Source of the DNA: Amoebidium appalachense
Lineage: Eukaryota > Ichthyosporea
Direction: 5' to 3'
DNA length: 64,000 bases
NCBI GenBank assembly: GCA_963693365.1
Contig: CAVNZM010000004.1
Coordinates: 14,508,001-14,572,000 of the forward strand
The notes beneath the pieces are model-generated. The model was not told the DNA's origin, did no database searches, and was given only the letters and a program-made list of their open reading frames with translations. Below, piece after piece: positions 37,073 through 60,605 of this stretch. Every line of letters starts with the position of its first letter. Position 1 is the first letter of the stretch. Both the position numbers and the translations under genes were made by a program.

Positions 37073-37995
37073 AAACGAAAAAGAAAAACAGGCCCGGCAA
37101 GGAGGTGTGCTTGTTCCTTCCTTCCTTCCTCACTTTCTTTCTGTCTGTATGTCTTCCTTCCTTCCTTATTTCCTTTCTCTCTGCCTGCATTCCTTCCTGC
37201 CTTTCTTCCTTCCTTCCTCTCCCTCCCTCTCCCTCCCCCTCTCCCCCCGACCTCACACCTCCCTCCCTCCCTCCCTCTCTCCATCTTTTCCTTCCCGGCC
37301 AGCTGACCGGATACAGTGGGCCACCCAGTGGGCACGTGTGTGCACTCACAGCCACAGTGCGCAGGCACGGGCACGTACACCCCAGCCACAGGCAGTGTTG
37401 CATACCAAGGTACCCACGTGCCGGCACCTTGTTGTGCCCGTGTGCCTGCGGTGTACGTGCCCGAGCATATGCACTATGGCTGTATGTGCACACTTTCGCC
37501 AGGCTAGCCAACTGTGCCTGGTACAAACGTCCCAAATGATCCGTGTGAGCACTATATTATGTTCTTGACGATACAGACCCATAGAGAATGCAGCCGGGGG
37601 AGAAGGGGGGAACAGCAACAAAAGGTCGTTTAGTTCAAGATAGATGACCATACAGAAAACCTCGCCGGAGGGGGGGGGGAGGGGGGGGGGGGGGGGGGAG
37701 TGTCCCACAAAAAGTGGAAAAAAAGGGGGGAAGGGGGGAGGGGGGTGGACAGCAGACAAAAGATAGCAACACATGATTCTAAGGCACTTAGGTGCATGTT
37801 TTTGTGGTGGAGGTGGTGCGACTTGGGTAAAGGAGGAGGCAGAGGTGGGGTGTGTGATGTGTGTGATAGTGTGCATCTTGGTGATGAGGTACAGGAATGC
37901 AAACAAACGTTCGTCGCGTGGGTAACTCCATGGAGGATCAAATGCGCGCGCGCGCGTGTGTGTGTGTGTGTGTGTTTTTCCCTCCTCCAGGGGAA

Positions 37996-38033
<38 letters not shown>

Positions 38034-38970
38034 GGGGGGGGGGGGGGAGGCGGGGTACAAGATTTGGGTGATGAAGACAAGAAGAATATTCGAGAAAAAA
38101 AGCAACAAGAAAACACGAATTTAGTATGGAAACCCTTTGCGCTCGGCCCCCTCTCCTAACTCCTCTAGCAGCCTTTGCGTAATTCCTCCCCTATCTTGTA
38201 AATATCCCTCCTTTCCCCTTTCTCCCCCTCCCGCCTCTTTAGCACAAACCCCTGTTACCTCCTCGCAACCACTAATCGGGAGGGGTCCAAACATACTTTG
38301 TTCGGAAGCCGGCAGCAGCTGCCCTTCCTGTCTTCTTTGTTTATGTTCACGAGAGGAGCCACAGAGGGAGCTCAAAGAACAAAAGGAAACACGACTTGCC
38401 TACACTGTCATTCTATCATCCTAATTCCTAGCACCACACTTGTCAAGAACGCTAGCACCCCTGGTGCCCCGCCCTCAGAATAATATGCAGAATTACACTA
38501 TCCGCATAAGCATGATGCATGTGGCTTGTATTACGTGTGACCTTGGAAACGAAGGGTTGTCGAGCTTGCTTTAAGAGTTTTAAAGGTCTATAGAATCAGT
38601 TTGATTGGTGTAATATCATCGTCTGAGTTTTTCATAGTGGCTCATGGCTCACAGGGCCTTTCGCGCAGTTGCATGCAGTTGTATGACAGCTCGGACACCT
38701 TCCGTCTTTGAAACAGCAGCGAAAGAAAGAGCATTGCACTACATAGACAGTAAATGCAAATGCGACGACAAATGGCCATGATCGACGGGCGAAGCCCTTG
38801 TGTGCACACACGCAAAAAAAAAATTGTAATAACCCTCGTCAAAATCAGCTCGCCCAAATAACCGAAATCAAGTACAAAGGCTGCGCATGCACTGAGGCCG
38901 GCTAGGTCACACCAGCAAGCAGCTGCCACCCGCACATTAAACACACGCGTAGTTCTATTTTCGCACAAAC
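37073..38970. other. Gene-free stretch
   Basis: No convincing gene was seen. It contains a pyrimidine tract of (TTCC)n and (CTCC)n type at 37106-37300, poly-G at 37668-37700 and 37998-38048, a short (GC)n/(GT)n block at 37944-37974 and unremarkable mixed sequence at 38060-38960. An 84-codon frame at 38375-38121 (minus) has no recognisable family. Confidence 0.5.
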
Positions 38971-40095
38971 ATGCTCGCGGCAGGCACACCCAGTGCCTCT
39001 GCACGCACACAGGCGCTGCAGCTCGTGCGTGCGTTCCTTGCACGCACACAGGCCACCCACCCGCCCAGGCGCTATCTGTGGACCGACGCCTATGCCGTGC
39101 AGCTGCTGTGGGCACTGGGCGAGACAGAGGCCGCCGAGCAGCTGGTGGGGCAGGTGCACAGCGTGCTGGGCCGCCACCACCCTAGGGACACGCAGGGCAG
39201 GCGGGGCTGGCTGGGTGGCCGTACGGACGAGGACGCACGTGCACATCCCACACGCTGCGGCCTGCGCATAGGCAAGCCCTACCCGGAGAGGGGGCCGGGC
39301 GAGGCGTACGACCGCGACCTCGAGTGGGACCGTGACGGGCAGTACTTCCACTACCTCACACGCTGGATGGCCGCCCTGGCCTGCACGGGCCACGTGGGCT
39401 GGGCCGTGGAGCTGGCCGAGGGCGTGCACGGGCACTTTATGCGGCCACAGGGCACTGGTATGTTCTGGAAGGTCAGCGTCGACCTGGCCCGGCCACTGGT
39501 GGCGTCGCAGGGCCAGCACGACCCCCTTGACGGCTACGTCACATACTCCCTGCTGGCCGCTCTGGGCCCTGCCCCCACCCTGAAGAGGCAGAGAGAGGAG
39601 CTGGCTAGCCTGTGTGAGGGCACAGACTGGGCCTCAGACGACCCCCTGTGCCTGGGCGGGCTGCTGGTGGCTGTGTGGCACATACTGCAGCTGCAGGCAC
39701 ACGGGCACACAGACAGGGCTATGACGTCACTGCTGGAGGGGCTGGTGGAGGGGGCAGCAGAGGGGGTGGGGGTGTATGCCAGGCAGGGGGGTGTGGACAG
39801 GCCGGCACACCGCAGACTGGCCTTCAGACAGTTTGGGCTCTCAATAGGGTTAGAGGCAGCAAGGAGGGCTGTAAGGGTGGCCGAGGGGCTGGGAGTTAGT
39901 GCACACACACAGGCAGGGCTGAAAGAGATAGCAGGGCACTACGCACTCAGAGAGCACATACACGGGTTCTGGGGGGTGCAGGCACACAGGCAGGGGGGCA
40001 CGTGGCTGGAGCACCAAGACATCAACGAGGTCATGTGGGCCGCCAGTCTGTGGCCTGAAGGCTGCCTGGCCTGGCCTGGTGACCCTATGCCCTAA
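38971..40095 (+). CDS. Intronless conserved protein of bacterial-like type
   Basis: A single uninterrupted frame of 374 codons in a window where conserved genes have 3-30 exons. Near the N-terminus it reads RYLWTDAYAVQLLWALGE, then HSVLGRHHPRD, GLRIGKPYPERGPGEAYD, LEWDRDGQYFHYLTRWM, MFWKVSVDLARPL and GQHDPLDGYVTYSLLAA. A C-terminal block TWLEHQDINEVMWAASLWPEG follows. The mix of conserved Trp/His/Asp and helical segments resembles bacterial conserved hypothetical proteins with an alpha-helical toroid-like fold, but this is from memory and no function is assigned. Codon third positions are strongly G/C. No signal peptide is visible. Possible lateral gene transfer, or a retained single-exon gene. 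Confidence 0.72.
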   Translation: MLAAGTPSASARTQALQLVRAFLARTQATHPPRRYLWTDAYAVQLLWALGETEAAEQLVGQVHSVLGRHHPRDTQGRRGWLGGRTDEDARAHPTRCGLRIGKPYPERGPGEAYDRDLEWDRDGQYFHYLTRWMAALACTGHVGWAVELAEGVHGHFMRPQGTGMFWKVSVDLARPLVASQGQHDPLDGYVTYSLLAALGPAPTLKRQREELASLCEGTDWASDDPLCLGGLLVAVWHILQLQAHGHTDRAMTSLLEGLVEGAAEGVGVYARQGGVDRPAHRRLAFRQFGLSIGLEAARRAVRVAEGLGVSAHTQAGLKEIAGHYALREHIHGFWGVQAHRQGGTWLEHQDINEVMWAASLWPEGCLAWPGDPMP

Positions 40096-40321
40096 TACGG
40101 CTGCTGGGGGGTGGTGGGTCTACGTGCACTAGTGGTGCTGGGTGGGTGTGGTGTGTGCCTTGTTGGGTGTTAGAGGACCAGAGGTGGTGGGTTGTTGTCT
40201 GATAAACCTACTTTCCATGGAGGGGCAGGCCGGCAGAGGTCAGGCTCCACGTGACACACATGCACACACGCTGCCACGCGCACATTCGCACACACACAAA
40301 CATAAACGCGGACGGCGCGCG

Positions 40322-40395
<74 letters not shown>

Positions 40396-40652
40396 TATGC
40401 GCACATACACACACACACACACACGGTCCACTAGTATAGGGAAGCTGTAAAATTCGCCTTCGTAAAAAGAGCCCCTACTGTGAATCGGTCTGTATGTATG
40501 CCATAGTATGTGTGTATGCATATGTACTCATGCATGTATATATGTATATTCATGTTTGTATGTATGTATTCATGTGTAATGATGTACGTATATAATGGCA
40601 TATGGTGAGTGTGTGTGCTGTACTACGGTGTGGGTGGGTAGGGCAAAAGCCG

Positions 40653-40690
<38 letters not shown>

Positions 40691-42503
40691 GGGGAGGTTT
40701 GGAGTTGTGCAGGCTCAGTTTAACACGTCAAATTCGAAAAACACTCAAGCTCTGTGTAAATAGGTTTCTTTCTTTCCTTTCCTTTGTCTTTTTATTTTCT
40801 TTTCTTTTCTTTCGTTCACATCACTTTTACTGGAAATCGGCCAAAGCGGCCCGTGATAAAATCACAAGCCCCAGATATGCACATGCCCACTGGTTTGATT
40901 GGTCAAACACAGCCAAATTATACTCAGGCTATTTGGTAGCGCCCTCCCCAACGTGAAAACATGCCCCCCAAAGAGAAAAACACGTGGAAACCCCCTTGCG
41001 CCGCGCTCCCCACCGTAGAACGACTCACAGTTAGTGGGCTCTAGCTAGTTTTCCGCAGTAGCGACCTCCAAGCCACACAACGCCGCGAAAACGCCGTTCC
41101 AACAGGCCCACTAGACCCAGAGCCACACGTTTTTTCGCAAAACCCACTACCCACCCTGCCCAACTCAACGCTTCAAGAAACCGGGTGCCTCCTGTAGGCT
41201 ACAACCGCAACAACTTCTTAGTTCAACCCAACCCGTTAAGTGGTCCTCTCCCATTTAACGGTCCTAGAACCCACAGCGCACCCCGGAGCTACAAAAAACG
41301 CCCACCCCCCCCCCCCTCGCTTACGGCCACTAACCCGGAACGTCCAAGCCCAAGCCCCGCTGTCGTAGCGGGCAAACCGACACCATCGAAGCAACCGAGG
41401 CCAACCAATCGGCCACTCATCGACACCACCACCCCTATCTATCAAACGACCACAGTCTCGCCTGCATCATATGGTCGACACCAACCAGCCCACCGACCGC
41501 ACCAACACATACGCCACCCTGGTCAGCACCCACCAACCTCCTGACCGCACCATCGTATGTCACCCTGGTCAACACAAAACCAGCCAAGTGCAACAGACCA
41601 CAACGTCGCATGTGTCACCGTCCGGTCAACAGACAAACAGCTCCCGACCACACCTTCACATGCCCCAGTAGGTCACCACCAAGCAATTCGCCACCCACAC
41701 TAACGAATGCTCCACCCGGTCAACACCAACACTCCTTGACCACACCACGCATGCACAACCCGGCATTGCTATCACCAATCAACCCACGGACCACACTAGC
41801 ACACGCCACCTGGTCAGCACCCAGCAACTTCCTGACCGCACCATCGTGTGTTCAACCCTGTCCGACACAAAACAACACTTCAACCACACACTGCATGTAA
41901 GCCCCACGGAGACCTTTGGGGAGGGCCCGACAACGCCTTCACATGCACTCGTTGGAGTTACCCAACAACCAACCGACCACACCAGCACATACGCCACCCT
42001 GGTCAGCACCCTGGCCACACCCGATCGTATGCTCAACCCGGTCATCACCAACAAGCAGCCAACCAACCACACGCATGTGCCATCACCAGGCCAACACCAA
42101 CAACCCCTGACCACGCCAACACATGCACCACCCCCAATTCCGAACCAAAAACCGTTTTCTGTACCCTTAATCCCCTTTGAACTTGCCCTGTAACTCTGGG
42201 GGCTGCTGCTAAAAGTTAAAGGGTGGGGCTGCTGCGTGTATACTATGTATATTAATGGGCTGTTTAGAGACCGATCGTTCTGCCATGTCTGTCTAACAAA
42301 CGGGCTCAGTTTAGAACGTGGGTATGTAGGTCCTGTTGGGCTGGTACCTACCACTATTCAGCGGTACTGAATAAGACCTTAAATAAAAAGGTTCAAAACA
42401 AAAAAACAAAGGTACGTAGCCTAGCCTCAGCCCCCAGCTCTAAGGCTTTCCATCCCCACCCCCGCTCCCCCCTCCTCAGTTACTTCAGTTCCCTCCCCCC
42501 CCC

Positions 42504-42551
<48 letters not shown>

Positions 42552-44346
42552 CCACACAAACACCCCGCCATGGTGGTGCACCACCACCATCAAAAAAAGT
42601 TTACTACCCCCTGCCCCCTTTCCCTCGCCTCCCCCCCCCTTTTTTTGAGAGCGCTTTTTTTTGCCCATTGGCAACATGTGTGCCGACTTGCATACTGCTG
42701 TGGGTGATCCGGAAAGGGGCGCGCGGGGGGAGTGGGGGGGAGGGGGGGGGGGGGGGGGGGGGGGGAGGAGGGGGGGAGGGGGGTGGCGGTGGTGGTGGTT
42801 AATACATGTGTACGTGTGTGTGTCAGAGTGTGTGCTTGGCGGGAGGGGGGGGGGGGGGGGGGGGGGGGGGGCTCTGGCCACATGTGCAAAATATTTAAAG
42901 CTGTACCGATTTTGAAAGCAGATCTGCGCACACGTGCTCCTGTTCTGACATTCTGTCATGTTCTGTTGCAACCTCCTCCGGCGGCGGCGGATCGGGGGGA
43001 GGGGGGGGGAGAGGGGGGGGGGGGGGGGGGGGGGGGGGCTGTGCGGGTCTGTGCAACCTCCAGGCTGACCCCTCTGCGTCTTCCCTGTTGCCCGGGCCGC
43101 TCTGCAGACACCGCCACTCCGTTCAGTTACAACGAGATCATTTGACGGCCAGGCTGGCAGTGAGCTACTCCCGAGATTCAAACGAATCTCAACCGCCCCT
43201 ACCCGTACGCGTTGCTGGCCTACAGTACATTTGAGTCGACGTACTGCTCTGGCAAAACAAAACGGAAACGAAGGCTTCCATGTCACCCTGCCATGATGCA
43301 CAGATTAGTAGATGGTGTTGGGAGTCGACCGGCCGCGTAGAGGGCAGTGGGATCCCCCCGGCCCAGTGCCCAGTTGCCCCAGTGGCCTTGTCAGGCCTAC
43401 CCGGGGGTTTACACACTATTTCTATTTATCAGTTGGTAACTCCAGGGGGATTCCAAGGCGACCAATCAGATGAGGCAAGAGGCATGATGTCATTATGATG
43501 TAAACACTGTTACACGGGCCTTGTGCGTCCACTGCTAATAATGTCTGAAATAACACAGGGGTTCTATATGTAATACATAAGTGGTCAATTCCTCTAAGTG
43601 TTAAGGCAGATGACCACAATGCCATACTGTTCAGTAAGAAGGAACTAATGATTTCTGGGTATACATATGTTTTGAAGTAATTTCGACATTCCTGATGTCG
43701 ATCTCGTTACCAATCAGAATGTTTTAAGAGCCCAAAAACACATTCTTGGTGTTGCTGCTGCAGTGCTGAAGCGGCAGCCGGGTTTGCGTTACGAATCGTA
43801 TTGGCCTAAAATACGGTTTAGAAAACCCCGCAATACGATTAAAAGTAGGCATCCAATTAGTCAATACGACCCTGAAGGGTGTCAAATGCTCGGAATTTGC
43901 CTAAATACGATTAAGAACGCCAAACCCAGGCAACCCCTGTGCTGAAGATATTTCGGGACACTCTAATCACCCTATACCCAGGACTGTATGTGACAAGATC
44001 GGTTGATCAGCCCTGTGCTTTGACGTTGAGCTTGCTCCCTTTCTAGTGTTACTAGTGAGATTTAGTTATGAGAGAACTACATTTTTACACATTTTTTGTT
44101 ATAAAGAATTATAACATTAGCTTTTCTTTGGATTAAGAGATTACGCGAGCATGCACAGATCACGGAGCAGTTCTGGGGGGTCGATAAATCCAACCAATCA
44201 CCTGCATTGTTATCACAGAAGAATGTTCCAAATAGCCAATCTGGAAGCTACAAAAACCGTATGCTCCCCATTCTGTCTCAGTCACTCTCAAAAGTTCGCT
44301 CAGATAAGCCTACACCAAATACTCGAAGGAAACTATTAGCGCTACC
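40096..44346. other. Gene-free stretch with minisatellite and repeats
   Basis: No gene was identified with confidence. Contents: (CA)n at 40329-40426, poly-G at 40655-40691, a CT-rich tract at 40765-40812, a degenerate minisatellite at about 41460-42150, AATAAA at about 42380, and poly-C/poly-G blocks at 42490-42540, 42728-42780, 42845-42870 and 42999-43038. A CCAATCAG and TGATGTCAT pair at 43459-43494 resembles the promoters elsewhere in the window. Proline/threonine-rich frames at 41.2-42.2 kb on both strands are compositionally biased. Confidence 0.5.
41460..42150. repeat. Degenerate minisatellite, ~48-57 bp unit
   Basis: About a dozen diverged units share GACC(A/G)CACC, then CACAT(G/A)C and CACCCTGGTCA(G/A)CACC. 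Unit length drifts. Plus-strand frames give Pro/Thr/His/Gln-rich peptides interrupted by stops, so coding use is doubtful. Confidence 0.75.
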
Positions 44347-45261
44347 ATGACCAAAGCATCCACCCACCTCGTCTTTTTTGCGCTTTTGCTCGGCGTTTTT
44401 GCACTTGTGCAGGCCGAAGACCGCCGACCCATGGGGCTCAAGAGTGTCGACTTCGGCAAGATCTACCCGGCAGGCGACTACCTCAGTGGCAACAACACAA
44501 ACTGCCGCAATGCCGTCAACACCACCTGCCCCGTGTGCATCCCCACGCGCACATCACGTGTCAACAAGACCGCGTGCGACCTGTGCCTGCAGACAAATAT
44601 AGACACGCTGATTGCAGGCAACTGCACCTACCTGCAGTGCCAGAAGGCCGTGGGCACCACGTGCCCTGGCTGCACCCTGTTCGACAAGAACACCACGTGC
44701 ACCCGCTGCCTGGCCAGGCCCAATGTGACCGACCCCACGTGCCTGGAGTGCTTCCAGAAGGCAAACACGTGTGCCGTGTGCATCGACACGAAAGCACAGT
44801 CACTCATTGATGCAGGCTGCCAGGGGCTCAAGTGCCGGGCAGCAGTCAGCCAGATCTGTCCTGCCTGCCCCAGTGATGCCACGAGGACGGGGGAGTGCAT
44901 CAAGTGTATCGAGTCTGGGGGCCAGGACACATCTGCATGCGATACGTGCAGGAGCAAGAGCAAGGACTGTGGGGCCTGCATCTACAACAACACAGCGGCA
45001 CTAGTGGATGCTGGCTGTGATGCCCTCAAGTGTCTCAATTTCACCAAGACCACATGCAGTGCATGCACGGCCACAGTGGCCAATGTGGCCGAGTGCACGA
45101 CCAAGTGCAAGGCAGGCCTGACTAGCACGGGGTGTGTGGCATGCTTCACCACCCTGCAGACTTGTGCAAAGTGCATGGGTGGACAGAGAGGGAAGTTTCC
45201 TAAGGGCTGCACTGGTATCCCTCCCTCCTTTGTGCTGCCGCGTCCTAGCGGTCGTCATTAG
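44347..45261 (+). CDS. Secreted cysteine-rich repeat protein
   Basis: A single-exon 304-residue protein with a clear signal peptide (residues 1-23, hydrophobic FFALLLGVFALVQA, predicted cut before EDRR). The mature part contains 36 cysteines, about 13 of them in CxxC pairs. Three tandem modules of about 65 residues begin at C93, C158 and C224, each opening with the pattern GC-x-x-L-x-C followed by C-P/S-x-C and several CxxC pairs. Potential N-glycosylation sites (NNT, NTT, NKT, NCT, NVT, NFT) are frequent. No transmembrane anchor or C-terminal membrane motif is present, so it is probably secreted or extracellular. Similar CxxC-rich extracellular proteins occur in several protists; no specific family is assigned. 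A CCAATCACC box lies about 150 bases upstream, and AATAAA follows at 45545. Confidence 0.78.
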   Translation: MTKASTHLVFFALLLGVFALVQAEDRRPMGLKSVDFGKIYPAGDYLSGNNTNCRNAVNTTCPVCIPTRTSRVNKTACDLCLQTNIDTLIAGNCTYLQCQKAVGTTCPGCTLFDKNTTCTRCLARPNVTDPTCLECFQKANTCAVCIDTKAQSLIDAGCQGLKCRAAVSQICPACPSDATRTGECIKCIESGGQDTSACDTCRSKSKDCGACIYNNTAALVDAGCDALKCLNFTKTTCSACTATVANVAECTTKCKAGLTSTGCVACFTTLQTCAKCMGGQRGKFPKGCTGIPPSFVLPRPSGRH

Positions 45262-46551
45262 AAGGAACGGCTGATATGGTGCCATACAGTAAGCTTGCGC
45301 AATGCATGTACGTGCGCATGCCGTGGCTCATGTTGTGCTGCAAGGAGGGGAAAAGCCGTCCGCAGATGGACAAGGAATACTTTGCAATGAGATGTATGTA
45401 CATGCCATAGAGATCTGAAGATTTTTGTAGGTGGTAAGGCTGTATGAAAAGTCGTACATGCGAATATGTCTGATCGGATGTTTTTTTTTTGTAACCATAG
45501 TATTGTAACTTGAGCTGCCGCACAATGGTGTGACGTGCCATTGCAATAAACTTCACGTGCCCAGTGGGTACTAAGACTCCCAGGCCATCACTAGACTAGC
45601 GATGTTGTTGGGCTGATCAAATAAAGTCACTGTGCAACTCACGAGCATCTGATTTTCGTTCCAAGACCCTTAATATTCACATACGTATACGTTAGGCACT
45701 CCTACACAGCGCCGTCATTTTGGGTAGTTGCGCACCGACGCAGGAGACGGCCACCTACTATAGTATAAATGAACTACATTACAGATGCATGTGCTTGTTA
45801 GAGACACAGTCATGGCAGAACAAAAACCGTTGCATATCATTGTGAAGTGCTCTTTCACAACTTTATAACGTCTCAAGCTTGTTGAAATCCACCTAGCAGC
45901 CGAGGTGGGAAAGGCGCCGACTGGTGTTGAAGTGATTCTAGAAGCCAAAAACACGTACACAAACACCTTCCCCACACACACGGCCCGCATGCCCCGACTG
46001 CGTATGCAGGCGCACCCAAGACCCACCCTACCGTGCAAGACCCCGCTATTAGCCTAATGATTACACCATAGCCACGCACCATGTACAAAACCATCTTGAT
46101 AGGTTGCATCCCCACCACCAGGCCCCACCATACACCAATATCCACCGTAGCACCATCAACACCACACCCTACATTCCACCACCATAGATGAACCAGTGAG
46201 AGCCCGTGTTTAAAGATTATTCGTGGTTTTGGGTGGCACCAGCAAGGCTGGGGTGGAAACCCCTGGGATAAGTGCGAAATAGTTGGGATCGGTGAAATGG
46301 TGTTTAGTTTATAACTGATGGCACCATCGCGCCCTACATAGCTAGAGTTTGGTCGATGCTGGGTGCAAGACGGTAGTTCCTCTAACAAAACGGGATAAAT
46401 AAAAATAGAAAATTCTTAAGATAATTCTGGTGTGTGCATGTGTGTGTACATGTGTGTGTGTGTGTGCGCGCGCGTGCAAGAGTGCGTGCGTGCGTATATG
46501 TTCATGTCATCGACATGGTAGTGGTTGTGGGTGTGCACCTTTTTTTTTTTC

Positions 46552-46605
<54 letters not shown>

Positions 46606-46669
46606 ACGGTGGGAAGGAGAGAGAGGGGAGGGAGAGATCTAGACAGGGGCAGTTCACAGGGATTGGGGA

Positions 46670-46706
<37 letters not shown>

Positions 46707-47311
46707 CGAAGAGAACAGCTTTTTTGCACCCTTTTTATGGTCATAATCAGTTATCAACTTTCACACGTGGGACAATTGCTGACACAGCCGGATCCACTGC
46801 CACCAATATATATGTAACCAAATACGGAAGGATCTCCGATCTACACCAATGAAAACAGCTCTCATATATATAAACGGACAGCCTCATGGCCAGCACGTGC
46901 ACACCCAGAGACCCTATAAACTGCTCCTTCTCTCTCTGCCGCCTCTCTCTCCCCCCCCCCCCCCCCCCCCCCCCCTCTCCCCCCCTCCCCCTCCCTCTTG
47001 CCCCATCCCCATCCCATTCATGGCCGATCAGCAAACTTGCTTAGATTTGAGATTCAATCACATCGGGGTGCATGCTCTTGTTTGCTGTCCCTATATTTCA
47101 TGTGTGTGTGTGTGTGTGTGTGTGGTGGTGGTGGTGGGTGGGGGGGGGGGGGGGGGGGGGGGGGGGGGAAGGGTTGCAAGGAGGAGGCACGAGCAAATAA
47201 TATTTGTGGAACCACCAGGGTGCCTGTCTCTGTACATTCGATTGGGTGGGGACCTGCCAGCAGGCCCCCAAGATATTCATACGGGTCGAATCAGTGGAAT
47301 TTCGGATCGGG
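45262..47311. other. Gene-free stretch
   Basis: No gene was recognised. It holds a T(n)G(n) composite at 46540-46602, poly-G at 46672-46705, poly-C at 46951-46974 and a GT/GGT/poly-G block at 47101-47168. A 171-codon minus frame at 46388-45873 has no family resemblance and is not called. Confidence 0.5.
45545..45550 (+). terminator. Polyadenylation signal of the cysteine-rich gene
   Basis: AATAAA lies 284 bases after the stop at 45261. A second AATAAA occurs near 45620. Confidence 0.45.
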
Positions 47312-55850
<8,539 letters not shown>

Positions 55851-56793
55851 GCTGCTTGCGGTGGCTGCCAGCACGCAGAGTTGCTGGTCACGGTCAGTAA
55901 GGAGTGGTGTCAGGGGCTTCCCAGCTGCAGTCCGCGGTGTAGAAAACCAAAAAAAAAAAAAAAAAAAAAAAAAATGTCTCAATGTGGAAAACTCAGTTTG
56001 GCGCGCTGTTGTGAAACGTCATATACGTCATCACCCTGTGAGCCATTTGGTTACGTAAGCTGATGCTCTTTCATCCAATGGGTGCAGAGTTCCTGCTCAC
56101 CAAATTCAGTGAACAAATCCGAGTCAGTGAAGCAGCCTGCACGTTGTTATGTGGCTGCATAACTGTGTTCATATCATTTTCGAGAAAAAAAAGCTCTATG
56201 TAAATACCGCAATACAAAAAGTCGTATTACATTATAACGATTTACGATTTTTCTTACACGGGCCATGCCATGATGATCAGGCTGATGCGAGGACGGCCGT
56301 CACAGCTAACCGAGTCACCCAATACTCGCTGCTTTGGAGCCCAAATGTGATCTGTGCAAAACTAAAACTCCTGTCTGACATTTAATGCGTTTCGCTTAGC
56401 TTGGATATATGTGTGTAGTATATCAATCCATGTACCATCCGACCAACAATTGTTAGAACAACTCCGCCTCAAAAAGGCCATCTATCAAATTTTTTCTATG
56501 TTTGTAACGAATATTTCTGAGCTGTGCATTGACATAACAGTTAACTTAACTGCAAAATCAACACTTCAACAGCGTCTTTTTCATAATCCACGCAACCGAC
56601 CCCTAATTTTCAAAGGTATAAGACGTGGGTGAACTCTACGATGCGCCATAAACCAATCAAATCAACTGTGACGTCACATCTGTCTCTCTGCAGCACACTG
56701 CACGTGTTTCCACAAGAATTCAAGTGTGCCGCGTTAGCACTCTGCAAGCCTGAACTTCCACCAAGGGTACCCTCTTCCTGTGGGCACGGCAGC
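55851..56793. promoter_or_regulatory. Divergent CSN1/AK6 promoter region
   Basis: This 943-base interval separates two head-to-head starts. Near AK6 are CCAATCAA at 56653-56660 and TGACGTCA at 56669-56676, 118-141 bases before its ATG. Nearer CSN1 are two ACGTCAT half-sites around 56019-56038, a TTTGGCGCG E2F-like site near 55997 and CCAATGGG near 56077. A poly-A run of about 23 bases lies at 55951-55973, about 100 bases upstream of the CSN1 start. Confidence 0.6.
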
Positions 56794-59665
<2,872 letters not shown>

Positions 59666-60062
59666 CCTTATATGGCAGGTCCGTGCTCTGTGCGCCAATC
59701 ACAGGGCCAGAATCCTAGCAGAGTCGGTGGGGGTATTGGTTGGTTTCGTCTGTAGGCTCACCAAGTGTGTTAGATGCAAATAGAAGCACCCCTTGCACAT
59801 GTCGTCACTATTTATACATAGTGGTAGGCTGTGTGCCCATGCCCTCACACGCTGCCCTGGCCCGCTGTCTATCGTTGCCATGGTTGTCTGTCTCCGGGCC
59901 GGGCTTGGGAACATGTTTTTCTCGTGGTTATTTTTAATTGCGTGCAAAACGGTGGGTGGTTTAGAGCAAAAAAATGATCATGAATGGTGCCACGTGGCCC
60001 TTCATAGATGTTGTTATATAGTAGCACCTTGCCTTTTAAATGGGTGCACCCCGAATGTGAAG

Positions 60063-60068
60063 AATAAA
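60063..60068 (+). terminator. Polyadenylation signal of AK6
   Basis: AATAAA lies about 400 bases after the AK6 stop codon, on the coding strand. Confidence 0.4.
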
Positions 60069-60467
60069 CGCTTCTTCACATCGACATGAACAGTGAAGAC
60101 ATCAAGAATACGTGTATGATGGTGTACTCAACCTACACAGTGCCTAGATGGCCCAGGGGTGGCAGAATCATTACTGGCATAGCTATAGCCCCCCCCCACC
60201 CCCCTCCACGCCCACGCCCACCCCCCCACCCACCCACCCCATGCTATTACATAGATAGTATGTGCATTTCTCTGAGTCAGGAATATCAGGCTGCCATACA
60301 CTACTAAAATAGCGGTGGTATGGCCATGCTTGTGAGCTGTGCACTCACTCTACCTTGGGAACGAGCTCTTGGTTTTTTTTTTCATTTTCCACTGCGCTCT
60401 CAAACTTCTGAAAACCCACCTTTAATACACCTATCCATCGACGCCCCCATACCTGCACATACCGGCG

Positions 60468-60560
60468 GCACGCACGTGAACACGCACGTGCGCACCCACA
60501 CACGATCGCACACGACACACACATACACACACGCGCGCACACGCACACACGCACAAAATT

Positions 60561-60605
<45 letters not shown>

